DNA from: Nitrosopumilus sp. b1
GTDB taxonomy: Archaea; Thermoproteota; Nitrososphaeria; Nitrososphaerales; Nitrosopumilaceae
NCBI RefSeq assembly: GCF_014078545.1
Contig: NZ_MU078717.1
Coordinates: 1-64,000 of the forward strand
Direction of reading: 5' to 3'
Length of the DNA stretch: 64,000 nt
The notes beneath the pieces were generated by a model. That model ran no database searches. It was not told the DNA's origin and saw only the letters and a program-made list of their open reading frames with translations. Shown here piece by piece: positions 8,856 through 18,479 of the stretch; the first letter of the stretch is position 1; each line of letters opens with the position of its first letter. The position numbers and the translations under genes were made by a program.

Positions 8856-8914
8856 CTTGTTTGCGAATTAACAACGTCTCTATTTATGTATATTTAAAAA
8901 ACCTAGTTGGCGAT

Positions 8915-9763
8915 CTAGTATTTTGGCATAATGCTAAGTCTTGATCTTGCAGATACTGCAATTATTGAGATAATTGCTACTGCCAAAATCAAGGCTGCAA
9001 TTGCGCCAAATTCTGGAATTACTCTTCCATCGATGATCTCGACTTGTACTGTGCTCTTGAATTGATCACCGTCACCTTGTTGAGCAGTAATCTTGTAAAA
9101 TCCATCTTGTTTCCATAGTGGACCACCAGTTGTGATCTTTTTCTCAAAGTTGCCATTGATATCTGGTAAAATCTGAGCAATTGAAACTACGTTTCCATTT
9201 GGTGCCTTAACTGTAAGTGTAATATCATTAAATGAAGTTGTGTGTCCATTTGCTGTGATAGTTGTAGAGCCTTCAACTGCATCTGCATAGAGGGTCAATC
9301 CTCTCTCTGGTTCTAAGGCTGCTACTCTTCCATCCTCAAGAGAAGAGATGAACGCATATGGTGTTATGACTTTACCGCCTTTAACTTCTACTTCTAAAGC
9401 AACTTTGAAAATTCCACCTGTTCCTTGTTGAGCAGTAATCTTGTAAAATCCATCTTGGCTCCAAAGTAAGCCACCGACGTTAATTTTATCTGCATAAGTT
9501 CCATCTGCAGTTGGAGTTATCTGAGCAATTGAAACTACATTTCTGTTTGGTGCTGTTACTGTAATTGTGATATCTGAGGTTCTTGTTGTTTCTCCGCTAA
9601 TATCAATTTGGGATGGTCTGCCTTCTGCAGAAGCAGTTAATGAGATTCCTCCGGCAGCACTTGCAAAGCTAAATGATGACACGGAGATAATTGAAACTGT
9701 AAGTAAAACTACTAAAACTGCCTTTTGATGGTTTTTCCCGAAATTCAATTTACAAGATTCCAT
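8915..9763 (-). CDS. Secreted two-repeat Ig-like protein with PEFG-CTERM sorting signal (copy 3)
   Basis: The frame extends to 9808, but ATG 9761-9763 (MESCKLNFGKNHQKAV) is preferred because a TATA-like ATATATACATAAATATAG lies 12-30 nt upstream. Protein of about 282 residues: signal peptide (VLLTVSIISVSSFSFASA), then two internal copies of an Ig-like unit (TITVTAPNRNVVSIAQITP… and TLTVKAPNGNVVSIAQILP…, each ending in DGFYKITAQQG), then the IPEFG sorting signal and the shared tail. The internal duplication distinguishes it from its neighbours. It is a surface protein of unknown ligand. Confidence 0.83.
   Translation of the reverse strand: MESCKLNFGKNHQKAVLVVLLTVSIISVSSFSFASAAGGISLTASAEGRPSQIDISGETTRTSDITITVTAPNRNVVSIAQITPTADGTYADKINVGGLLWSQDGFYKITAQQGTGGIFKVALEVEVKGGKVITPYAFISSLEDGRVAALEPERGLTLYADAVEGSTTITANGHTTSFNDITLTVKAPNGNVVSIAQILPDINGNFEKKITTGGPLWKQDGFYKITAQQGDGDQFKSTVQVEIIDGRVIPEFGAIAALILAVAIISIIAVSARSRLSIMPKY
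8916..9022 (-). repeat. Copy 3 of the PEFG-CTERM coding repeat (~107 bp)
   Basis: Differs from the copy at 10018-10124 by about one base and from 7979-8084 by about two, including at synonymous positions, in sequence encoding the sorting signal and C-terminal tail. Confidence 0.88.
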
Positions 9764-9984
9764 ACGATTGTCTATATTTATGTATATATGCAAAGATCCT
9801 TTTTTCATATCCTAAGGTCAGTTTTTGAACTTTTTTCATTTTTTGATCCTTTTTGATCTTTGATTCTTTTTAGATATTGGTAATCTGTGGACTTTGGAAA
9901 AACTATACTTCTTTGATCGATTAACAGACAATTGTTTTAGATTTCAAAAAACAGATCTTACGAGGATAATCTTGAGCTGGTTGT

Positions 9985-10016
9985 GTGTATTTAAAAAATG
10001 AAAAAAAGTAAAAGAT
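9985..10016 (-). terminator. Probable U-tract terminator after PEFG-CTERM gene 4
   Basis: Minus-strand reading directly after the stop codon gives successive T runs (TTTTACTTTTTTTCATTTTTT). The remaining ~220 bases up to gene 3's start are AT-rich and contain no gene that I can support. Confidence 0.4.
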
Positions 10017-10844
10017 CTAGTATTTTGGCATAATACTAAGTCTTGATCTTGCAGATACTGCAATTATTGAGATAATTGCTACTGCCAAAATCAAGGCTGC
10101 AATTGCGCCAAATTCTGGAATTACACAGGTACCGATAATTTCGATTACTTCAGATCCTTCTAGGAATGAGATAGTCAAAGTCCTCATGTCTGAAGTTAAT
10201 ACTTCATCAAAGTCCTCTTCTTGACCATCAATCAATACGAAGAAATCGTCATCTTCACCACTACAGCCACCTAGTTTTGCATCTATTACTGCTCTGGGCA
10301 AGTTAATGGTTAATTGACCATCGCCAGTTGTAGATATCTCTAAGATTAGAGATTTTGATTCCTCATCTGGTGTGATGCTAAGTAAGCTTCCGCCAGTAAT
10401 AGAGTATCCAATTGCAAATTCTCCAACTTGTATTGTAGGTCCTGTTGGTTTTGTGCCTGGTTGTCCTGTTGATCCACCGAATTCAAAGGTAGTTTCAGCA
10501 GTTCTAGATTCAGTACCGTAGAGAACCTTTACAGTGTATGTTCCTTTTGACTTCCAAAGAGCTCCACCAGCAGTTAACTCAGTACCAAATTTTTTGTCGG
10601 TACCGACGTCAAGTTGTTTTACAGTAACCAAGTTACCATTTGCTGATATGACTTGTAGGGTCACAGGAAATCCTGAGAGAAGTTCTTTGACTTCTCCAGA
10701 TATTATTACAGTATCTCCATCAGAATATGAAGGAAGATCTGTACTAACACGGATTGGTTCTACGATCTGTCCAAAAGCTGGTGTTAGTCCAATACTTGCA
10801 ACTAAAATTGCAGATAAAGCTAACACCGAAAGACGAGTACTCAT
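10017..10844 (-). CDS. Secreted Ig-like protein with PEFG-CTERM sorting signal (copy 4)
   Basis: A 275-residue protein: signal peptide (ALSAILVASIGLTPAFGQ), Ig-like domain (VSTDLPSYSDGDTVIISGEV … LWKSKGTYTVKVLYG), a Gly/Pro/Thr linker (GGSTGQPGTKPTGPT), and a second beta domain with GGCSGEDDDFFVLIDG resembling the matching region of copy 1 (CNGSDDVFIILIDG). The IPEFG sorting signal and shared tail follow. The start ATG has a TATA-like TTAAATAG about 22 nt upstream on the minus strand (10865-10875). It faces rpoH across a 181-bp divergent intergenic region. Confidence 0.85.
   Translation of the reverse strand: MSTRLSVLALSAILVASIGLTPAFGQIVEPIRVSTDLPSYSDGDTVIISGEVKELLSGFPVTLQVISANGNLVTVKQLDVGTDKKFGTELTAGGALWKSKGTYTVKVLYGTESRTAETTFEFGGSTGQPGTKPTGPTIQVGEFAIGYSITGGSLLSITPDEESKSLILEISTTGDGQLTINLPRAVIDAKLGGCSGEDDDFFVLIDGQEEDFDEVLTSDMRTLTISFLEGSEVIEIIGTCVIPEFGAIAALILAVAIISIIAVSARSRLSIMPKY
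10018..10124 (-). repeat. Copy 4 of the PEFG-CTERM coding repeat (~107 bp)
   Basis: Near-identical to 8916-9022 and 7979-8084; see those entries. The array is the clearest multi-copy DNA repeat in the window. Confidence 0.88.
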
Positions 10845-11025
10845 CGAATAATCGCTTCAACCTATACTATTTAAGGTTAAGAAAAATATTCTTGACTAAA
10901 AAGAAAAAACACAGAATTTTTTTCCAGTTTTCAGATTAGATATATATTAACCTCTCGGTGAGTTTTTGACAGTTTGTCAGTGTTCTTATTATCTACAGCT
11001 AATGTTCTTGATGAGGTCGCTTAAA

Positions 11026-11277
11026 ATGGCATCTAAGAAAATCCCAATTTTAGTTCCAGATCACGTTTATGTTCCAAAACACGAAATCATGACAAAAAAG
11101 GAAGCAGAAGAAGTATTGCAAAAATTCAACTGCCAACCGACTGAACTCCCACTTATCTTTGTAAATGATCCAGCAATTATGGGACTAGGTGTAAAACCAG
11201 GCGATATGATTAAGATTACCAGAAAAAGCAGCACTGCTGGCGACAGCCTATACTATCGATATGTGGTGGAAGTCTAA
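11026..11277 (+). CDS. rpoH: DNA-directed RNA polymerase subunit H (Rpb5 C-terminal-like)
   Basis: An 83-residue subunit H starting at ATG 11026 (MASKKIPILVPDHVYVPKHE). The frame is open further upstream (to 10966), but those residues are outside the family. Conserved elements are HVYVPKHEIM, LPLIFVNDPAIMGLGVKPGDMIKITRKS and the C-terminal YRYVVEV. It is not leaderless: a TATA-like AGATATATATTAA at about 10937-10949 lies far upstream, and GAGGT at 11013-11017 sits 8 nt before the ATG. Its stop abuts the rpoB start directly. Confidence 0.96.
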   Translation: MASKKIPILVPDHVYVPKHEIMTKKEAEEVLQKFNCQPTELPLIFVNDPAIMGLGVKPGDMIKITRKSSTAGDSLYYRYVVEV

Positions 11278-14200
11278 ATGGCAGATCCATCAAACAAACG
11301 TTGGCCTATCATTCAGGATATTCTAAAAAGAGAGGGAATTGCAAGACAGCACTTAAACTCATTTGATGAATTTTTAGAAAGAGGACTACAAAGCATAATC
11401 AACGAAGTTGGACAAATTGAAATTGAGAACGCAGAATATCCATACAAGATTCAGCTTGGAAAAGTAAAACTTCAACAACCAAGAATGATGGAACTTGATG
11501 GTTCTATTACTCACATCACACCAGCAGAAGGAAGACTACGAAATGTATCATACTCTGCACCAGTTATGATGGAAGCAAGTGTTGTAGAAGATGGGAAAAT
11601 CTTAGAATCAAGATTTGTTCACATTGGCGATATTCCAGTGATGGTGAAATCAAACGCATGCATATTACATAATTTCTCAACTCAGAAATTAATTGAACAT
11701 GGTGAGGATCCAAACGATCCTGGTGGATACTTTATCATTAACGGTTCTGAACGAGTTATTGTAGGACTAGAAGATCTATCTTACAACAAAATTATTGTAG
11801 ATAGAGAAACAGTTGGTGGTAACGTTGTATTCAAAGCTAAAGTATATTCTTCAATTGTTGGCTATCGTGCAAAATTAGAACTAGTAATGAAGAATGACGG
11901 CTTAATCGTTGCTAGAATTCCTGGTTCCCCTGTTGATATCCCAGTAGTTACTTTGATGAGAGCACTGGCATTAGAATCAGATAGAGAGATTGCAGCATCT
12001 GTTTCTTTAGTTGATGAAATTCAAGATGAATTAGAAGCATCATTTGAAAAGTCTGGAGATGTTCCAACATCAAAAGATGCTATCATCTACATCAGTAAAA
12101 GAATTGCACCTGGTATGTTAGAAGAATTCCAAATCAAACGTGCAGAGACATTGCTTGATTGGGGGCTATTGCCTCACTTGGGAAAACATCCTGAAAACAG
12201 AAAGGAAAAAGCACAATTCCTCGGTGAAGCAGCATGTAAATTATTAGAATTAAAACTTGGATGGATATATGCAGACGATAAGGATCACTATGGTAACAAA
12301 GTAATCAAATTTGCAGGTCAGATGTTAGCTGACCTATTTAGAACTGCATTTAGAAATTTGGTCCGAGACATGAAATATCAATTAGAAAGATCAGGTCAAA
12401 AGAGAGGAATTAATGCAGTTGCTGCAGCAATTAGACCTGGAATTGTTACTGACAAACTAAACAATGCAATTGCGACTGGAAACTGGGGACGTGGAAGAGT
12501 TGGTGTGACTCAATTACTTGATAGAACAAACTATCTCTCAACAATTAGTCATCTGAGAAGAATTCAATCTCCATTGAGTAGAACTCAACCAAACTTTGAA
12601 GCAAGAGACTTGCATGCAACGCACTTTGGAAGAATCTGTCCAAGTGAAACCCCCGAAGGTTCAAACTGTGGTCTTGTAAAGAACTTGGCATTATCTGCAA
12701 TTATTTCAGTAAACTCTTCATCTGAAGAAATTGTTGAAAAATTATACGATCTTGGGACAAACCACTTTTCTGATGCAAAAGAAGATCTCAAAAAAGATGG
12801 CGCTAGAATATTTGTTGATGGACGACTAATTGGATATTACAAAGATGGAGAACAACTAGCAGAGTCATTACGTGAACTCAGAAGGACCTCAAAGATTCAC
12901 CCACATGTTGGAATATCTTTCCACAAACCAGAGATTGAGGGTGCAACAAGAAGACTATACGTAAACTGCAATGCTGGCAGAGTCTTAAGACCATTAATTA
13001 TCATAAAAGATGGAAAATCATTACTTACTCAGGACTTACTAGATAAGATTTCAAAGAAATTACTTTCTTGGAATGATCTAATCCGAATGGGAGTGATTGA
13101 ACTAATAGATGCAAATGAAGAAGAAAACTGCTTTGTCACTCTAGATGAAAAGGACACAAAGAAACACACTCATCTTGAAATCTTCCCATCTGCAATTTTA
13201 GGTGCAGGCGCATCAATCATTCCTTATCCAGAGCATAACCAGTCTCCAAGAAACACATACGAATCAGCAATGGCAAAACAAAGCCTTGGATTTTCTACAC
13301 CGATGATGAATACCAGTACTTATGTTAGACAACATTTCATGCTTTATCCTCAAACACCAATTGTTACTACAAAAGCAATGGGTTTACTGGGATTAGAGGA
13401 TAGGCCTGCAGGTCAAAATTGTGTTGTTGCAGTTTTACCATTTGATGGATACAATATTGAGGATGCTATAGTTCTCAGCAAGGCATCTGTTGATAGAGGA
13501 CTTGCTCGTACATTCTTTTACAGAATTTATGATGCAGAAGCTAAACAATACCCAGGTGGAATGAGGGATAACTTTGAGATTCCAAATGCTGAGGATAACA
13601 TTAGAGGTTACAAAGGTGAAAAAGCATATCGTCTATTAGAAGACGATGGTGTTGTAGCAACAGAATCTCCAGTACTTGGTGGTGATATCTTGATTGGGAA
13701 AACCAGTCCTCCAAGATTCATGGAAGAGTATAGAGAGTTTGAATCAACTGGTCCATACAGAAGAGACACATCAATCGGTGTAAGACCATCAGAAACCGGA
13801 GTAGTTGACACAGTTGTCATGACACAATCTAACGAAGGTGGAAAGATGTACAAGATTAGAGTTAGAGATATGAGAATTCCAGAGATTGGAGACAAGTTTG
13901 CATCAAGACATGGACAAAAAGGTGTACTTGGAATTTTAGCAAAATCTGAAGACCTACCATATACTAAAGAAGGAATATCTCCAGATGTTTTGATTAACCC
14001 CCATGCATTCCCATCTAGAATGACAGTTGGAATGTTTATGGAATCTGTCACTGGAAAGGCAGCAGCACTTCGAGGCAAGAAGTTTGATGGCTCTGCATTT
14101 GTTGGAGAAAAGATGGATGAAGTAAAAGAAGTAATGGAAAATTCAGGCTTTGAATATTCTGGTAAAGAGATAATGTATGATGGAAGAACTGGTAAATCAT

Positions 14201-14625
14201 TTCCAGTAGAAGTCTTCATCGGAGTAGTATACTATCAAAAATTACACCACATGGTATCTGATAAGATACATGCAAGAGCAAGAGGACAAGTTCAGATGCT
14301 TACAAAACAACCAACCGAAGGACGTGCTAGAGGTGGTGGATTGAGATTCGGAGAGATGGAACGAGACTGTCTAATTGCATATGGAGCATCAATGATTCTC
14401 AAAGATAGACTGCTTGATGAATCTGACAAATCAGATATCTTTGTCTGTGAAAGATGTGGTCTAGTTGCATATCATGATGTTAAACAAAGAAAGTATGTTT
14501 GCAGAGTTTGTGGTGACAAGGCAAAGGTCTCATCAGTATCTGTTGCATATGCATTCAAATTATTACTACAAGAGATGCAAAGTCTTAACGTTGCACCACG
14601 ACTTTTGATAAAGGAGCGAGTATAA
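11278..14625 (+). CDS. rpoB: DNA-directed RNA polymerase subunit B (unsplit)
   Basis: An 1115-residue single-chain beta-type subunit covering both lobes that euryarchaeal methanogens split into B'' and B'. Conserved regions include ERVIVGLEDLSYNK near residue 160, the HFGRICPSETPEGSNCGL fork region near 445-460, GYNIEDAIVLSKASVDRG near 722-740, GDKFASRHGQKGV near 875, and the C-terminal zinc ribbon CERCGLVAYHD…CRVCGDKAK. It forms the active centre with RpoA. It starts one base after the rpoH stop and shares one base (TAATG) with rpoA, so the three are one operon. Confidence 0.98.
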   Translation: MADPSNKRWPIIQDILKREGIARQHLNSFDEFLERGLQSIINEVGQIEIENAEYPYKIQLGKVKLQQPRMMELDGSITHITPAEGRLRNVSYSAPVMMEASVVEDGKILESRFVHIGDIPVMVKSNACILHNFSTQKLIEHGEDPNDPGGYFIINGSERVIVGLEDLSYNKIIVDRETVGGNVVFKAKVYSSIVGYRAKLELVMKNDGLIVARIPGSPVDIPVVTLMRALALESDREIAASVSLVDEIQDELEASFEKSGDVPTSKDAIIYISKRIAPGMLEEFQIKRAETLLDWGLLPHLGKHPENRKEKAQFLGEAACKLLELKLGWIYADDKDHYGNKVIKFAGQMLADLFRTAFRNLVRDMKYQLERSGQKRGINAVAAAIRPGIVTDKLNNAIATGNWGRGRVGVTQLLDRTNYLSTISHLRRIQSPLSRTQPNFEARDLHATHFGRICPSETPEGSNCGLVKNLALSAIISVNSSSEEIVEKLYDLGTNHFSDAKEDLKKDGARIFVDGRLIGYYKDGEQLAESLRELRRTSKIHPHVGISFHKPEIEGATRRLYVNCNAGRVLRPLIIIKDGKSLLTQDLLDKISKKLLSWNDLIRMGVIELIDANEEENCFVTLDEKDTKKHTHLEIFPSAILGAGASIIPYPEHNQSPRNTYESAMAKQSLGFSTPMMNTSTYVRQHFMLYPQTPIVTTKAMGLLGLEDRPAGQNCVVAVLPFDGYNIEDAIVLSKASVDRGLARTFFYRIYDAEAKQYPGGMRDNFEIPNAEDNIRGYKGEKAYRLLEDDGVVATESPVLGGDILIGKTSPPRFMEEYREFESTGPYRRDTSIGVRPSETGVVDTVVMTQSNEGGKMYKIRVRDMRIPEIGDKFASRHGQKGVLGILAKSEDLPYTKEGISPDVLINPHAFPSRMTVGMFMESVTGKAAALRGKKFDGSAFVGEKMDEVKEVMENSGFEYSGKEIMYDGRTGKSFPVEVFIGVVYYQKLHHMVSDKIHARARGQVQMLTKQPTEGRARGGGLRFGEMERDCLIAYGASMILKDRLLDESDKSDIFVCERCGLVAYHDVKQRKYVCRVCGDKAKVSSVSVAYAFKLLLQEMQSLNVAPRLLIKERV

Positions 14626-17600
14626 TGTCGATTCAAACTGTAAAATCAATTGATGCAATCCGATTCTCTGTTTGGTCCCCAAATGAAATCAGAAAGTACT
14701 CTGTTGCAGAAATCACTGCCCCCGAGACATATGATGAGGATGGGATGCCTGTACAAGGTGGATTGATGGATGGTAGATTAGGAACCTTAGAACCAGGACA
14801 AAAATGTCTTACTTGTGGAAACACCGCAGCAAGATGCCCAGGTCACTTTGGACACATTGAGTTAGCTGAACCAGTTCTTCACATTGCATTCATTGATAAT
14901 ATCTACAAATTACTTCTTGCAACTTGTCGTTCTTGTTCTAGACTAAAACTCACACAGGAGGATCTTGATGAGTTTAGAAAAATTAAACAAAAAGAGGCAG
15001 CCTACACTGTAATTTCTCAAAAGAGAATTCCAGAACAAATTCTTGACAAAGCAAAAAAAGCAAAAGAATGCCCACATTGTGGTAAGACTCAGTACGAGTT
15101 AATCTTTACAAAACCAACCATATTCATAGAAAAAACTGAGATTGGTGAGCACCGTCTATTACCAATTACTATTCGCGAAAGATTCTCACAAATTCTTGAT
15201 GAAGACTTGCTTTTACTATCCTATGATCCTGCAACAGCAAGACCTGAATGGTTTATTCTTCAAGCATTGCCTGTTCCTCCAGTTACTGTAAGACCATCAA
15301 TCATTTTAGAAACTGGAATTCGCTCAGAAGATGATCTTACACACAAGATGGTAGACATCATCAGAGTTAATCAAAGACTAAAGGAGAGCAAGGAAGCAGG
15401 AACCCCACCATTAATCGTTCAAGATTTAGTTGACCTATTACAATATCATACCACTACATACTTTGATAACGAAGTATCTGGAATCCCACAAGCACATCAT
15501 CGTTCTGGAAGACCCCTCAAAACACTAACTCAGAGACTAAAAGGAAAAGAGGGACGATTCAGAGGTTCACTTTCAGGTAAGAGAGTTGACTTTTCTAGCA
15601 GAACTGTAATTTCACCAGATCCTAATCTAGACCTCTCAGAAGTTGGTGTTCCAGAATCTGTTGCAATGAAGCTTACAATTCCAGAAATTGTTACTGAATG
15701 GAACATTGAGCGAATGAGAAAACTTGTAATCAATGGACCAAACATCTTTCCTGGAGTCAACTATATCGTTAGGCCAGACGGTGTAAAAATCAGATTAGAC
15801 TTTGTTGAAGACAGAACAACAATTGCTGAAACTATTGAGATTGGATATCTAATTGAACGACACCTACTTGATGGTGATATTGTTATGTTTAACCGACAAC
15901 CCTCACTTCACCAAATGTCAATCATGGCACACTATGTCAAAGTATTGCCTGGAAAAACATTCAGGTTACATCCATCAGTATGTCCACCATACAACGCAGA
16001 CTTTGATGGAGATGAAATGAATCTTCATGTTCCACAAAGTGAGGAAGCAAGAGCAGAAGCAATTCTTCTAATGCGTGTTCAAGATCAATTAATCTCACCA
16101 AGATATGGTGGTCCAATCATTGGTGCACTGCGTGACTTTGTAACTGGTTCTTATTTGCTTACAAAAGATGATACCAGACTTTCAGTACAAGAATTCTCAA
16201 ACCTTGCAATGCTTGCAGGATACAGTGATGAATTACCAAAACCCGCAGACAAAGGAAAGGATGGCCCATTATACACTGGAAAGCAATTATTCTCATTATT
16301 CCTTCCAAAAGACTTCAACTATGTCATGACTTCAAAGTGGTCAAAGGGAACAAAAGGAACACCAAAGGATGTTGTAATCAAAAACGGCGAATTAATCAGC
16401 GGAGTTATTGACAAGTCATCAATTGGTGCTGAAGAACCAGAAAGTGTTTTGCATAGAATTGCCAAAGACTATGGTAACGAACCAGCAAAGAAATTCCTAA
16501 ACTCTGTCTTAATTATTGCAAAGCAGTTTATCACTCATTATGGTTTTAGCTATGGATATGGTGACCTTGAATTATCTGAAAAAGCAAGACAGGGAATCTT
16601 TGATGATATCCAGACAAGCTACACTGCAGTAAGCGACTTGATATCTGAAGCAAAGAAGGGAACACTAAAGCTAACTAGAGGTCTTTCAGCAGATGAAGCA
16701 CTAGAGGCATACATTGTTAATGAATTATCCAAAGCAAGAGACAAGGCAGGCTCCATTGCTGACCAATCACTTGATGATAACAATGCAGCAAAGATTATGG
16801 CAATTACTGGCGCTAGAGGTTCTGCACTAAACGTAGGACAGATGGCAGGTGCATTAGGACAACAGTCAAGACGAGGTCAACGTCTTCTCAAGGGATACAA
16901 CAACCGTGCATTACCTCACTTTAGAGAACATGATGATAATCCAGATGCACACGGATTTGTAAAATCAAACTATAGGGATGGATTGTCTGCACTAGAATTC
17001 TTCTTCCACGCAATGGCAGGAAGAGAGGGATTGGTAGACACTGCAGTTAGAACCCAACAAAGTGGTTACATGCAGAGAAGACTCATCAATGCACTAGAGC
17101 ATATCAAGCTGGAATATGATGGAACAGTTAGAGACCCACACGGACACATTATCCAATTCCTTTATGGTGAAGATGGTATTGATGTGGCAAAGAGTGATCA
17201 CGGTGAGGCATTTAATGTTCACAGATTAATTGATTCACAAACAATTGTAGACTCTGGTAAAAAAGCTACAAAAGAAGAGATTACTGAGCTTACTAAAAAA
17301 TACACAAAGACATTCAATCCAAGACTAAAGAGTATTGTCTCTGAAGCATTATTGGATTCAAAGCTCAGCAAAGAAGGAGTTGAGAAGATTTGCAAGAAAG
17401 GTCTTGACTTGTTTAACAAAGCAAAGGTAGAGCCAGGACAAGCAGTGGGAATCGTTACCGCACAATCAATAGGTGAGCCTGGTACTCAGATGACATTAAG
17501 AACATTCCACTTTGCAGGTATTAGAGAAAGAAACGTAACATTAGGTCTTCCGAGATTAATTGAGCTAGTTGACGCACGCAAAAAACCAGTTACTCCAACT

Positions 17601-18428
17601 ATGGATATCTACCTAGATGAAGAATCAAAGAAATCCCGTGAGAAAGCAATTGATGTGGCAAGAAATGTACTTCAAACCAAAGTTTCATCACTCATTGGAA
17701 ATACGGAAACAGATTATGCAACTGAAATAAAACTAAACCTTAGTGCAAATAGACTGCGTGAGAGAGGTTGTACAGTTGCTGACGTTGAAGAAGCATTATC
17801 TTCCAATAAGAAATTCAAGATTGAAACCCATGGTGAACTAGTAGTTCTAAAATTGGTTGAAGAATCCGATGCACCAACAGTAATTACAATTAGAAACAAA
17901 GTTCTCAATACAACAGTAAAGGGAGTTCCAGATATAGAGCGAGTAACCCTTGTTCAAAAAGATGATGAATGGGTTATACAAACAACTGGTTCAAACATTG
18001 CCAAAGTCTTGGGAGTCCAAGGAATTGACAAGAAGAATGTTAGAACAAATAATGTCTTTGAGATTGCCGGAACTCTTGGAATTGAGGCAGCAAGAAACGC
18101 TTTGATTAATGAACTAAAAACAACTCTTGAAGATCAAGGATTGGAAGTTGACATTAGATATATCATGTTGGTATCTGATTTGATGTGTTCTAGAGGATAC
18201 ATGCAACAAATTGGTAGACACGGAATTGCTGGAACAAAAGACAGTGTTCTTGCAAGAGCTGCATTTGAGATTACAGTCCCAACAATTGCACACGCTGCAC
18301 TTGGAGGAGAGGTTGAACAACTAAAAGGAGTTACAGAAAACGTCATCGTTGGAAGTAACATTCCAATTGGAAGTGGAACTGTAGACCTTTACATGCAAGT
18401 ATCAAAGAAAGCACAAACTAGTGCATAG
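14625..18428 (+). CDS. rpoA: DNA-directed RNA polymerase subunit A (A' and A'' fused in one chain)
   Basis: A 1267-residue uninterrupted A subunit, where most archaea have separate A' and A'' genes. Unsplit A is characteristic of Nitrososphaerota. The N-terminal zinc site CLTCGNTAARCPGHFGH, the second CxxC pair (CRSC, CPHC), the catalytic magnesium motif NADFDGDEMNLH (about residues 456-467), and the A''-type VEPGQAVGIVTAQSIGEPGT and TLRTFHFAG (about 935-965) are all in one frame. The A''-type C-terminus ends with VPTIAHAALGG. The start ATG overlaps the rpoB stop by one base. Confidence 0.98.
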   Translation: MSIQTVKSIDAIRFSVWSPNEIRKYSVAEITAPETYDEDGMPVQGGLMDGRLGTLEPGQKCLTCGNTAARCPGHFGHIELAEPVLHIAFIDNIYKLLLATCRSCSRLKLTQEDLDEFRKIKQKEAAYTVISQKRIPEQILDKAKKAKECPHCGKTQYELIFTKPTIFIEKTEIGEHRLLPITIRERFSQILDEDLLLLSYDPATARPEWFILQALPVPPVTVRPSIILETGIRSEDDLTHKMVDIIRVNQRLKESKEAGTPPLIVQDLVDLLQYHTTTYFDNEVSGIPQAHHRSGRPLKTLTQRLKGKEGRFRGSLSGKRVDFSSRTVISPDPNLDLSEVGVPESVAMKLTIPEIVTEWNIERMRKLVINGPNIFPGVNYIVRPDGVKIRLDFVEDRTTIAETIEIGYLIERHLLDGDIVMFNRQPSLHQMSIMAHYVKVLPGKTFRLHPSVCPPYNADFDGDEMNLHVPQSEEARAEAILLMRVQDQLISPRYGGPIIGALRDFVTGSYLLTKDDTRLSVQEFSNLAMLAGYSDELPKPADKGKDGPLYTGKQLFSLFLPKDFNYVMTSKWSKGTKGTPKDVVIKNGELISGVIDKSSIGAEEPESVLHRIAKDYGNEPAKKFLNSVLIIAKQFITHYGFSYGYGDLELSEKARQGIFDDIQTSYTAVSDLISEAKKGTLKLTRGLSADEALEAYIVNELSKARDKAGSIADQSLDDNNAAKIMAITGARGSALNVGQMAGALGQQSRRGQRLLKGYNNRALPHFREHDDNPDAHGFVKSNYRDGLSALEFFFHAMAGREGLVDTAVRTQQSGYMQRRLINALEHIKLEYDGTVRDPHGHIIQFLYGEDGIDVAKSDHGEAFNVHRLIDSQTIVDSGKKATKEEITELTKKYTKTFNPRLKSIVSEALLDSKLSKEGVEKICKKGLDLFNKAKVEPGQAVGIVTAQSIGEPGTQMTLRTFHFAGIRERNVTLGLPRLIELVDARKKPVTPTMDIYLDEESKKSREKAIDVARNVLQTKVSSLIGNTETDYATEIKLNLSANRLRERGCTVADVEEALSSNKKFKIETHGELVVLKLVEESDAPTVITIRNKVLNTTVKGVPDIERVTLVQKDDEWVIQTTGSNIAKVLGVQGIDKKNVRTNNVFEIAGTLGIEAARNALINELKTTLEDQGLEVDIRYIMLVSDLMCSRGYMQQIGRHGIAGTKDSVLARAAFEITVPTIAHAALGGEVEQLKGVTENVIVGSNIPIGSGTVDLYMQVSKKAQTSA

Positions 18429-18479
18429 TGCACTCACCAAGTGTTAAATTCAATCAAGCAGAATAATTATTGAAATCAC

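Noticed and set aside
13608-14219. 203-residue minus-strand ORF inside rpoB
   Set aside because: It is antisense to strongly conserved rpoB sequence, Ser/Pro-rich in composition, and has no family resemblance: a shadow ORF.
18429-18479. Continuation of the polymerase operon into the S-layer-like gene
   Set aside because: An in-frame stop and a TATA-like TTAAATTC in the 51-bp gap suggest a separate promoter. No fusion or frameshift links them.
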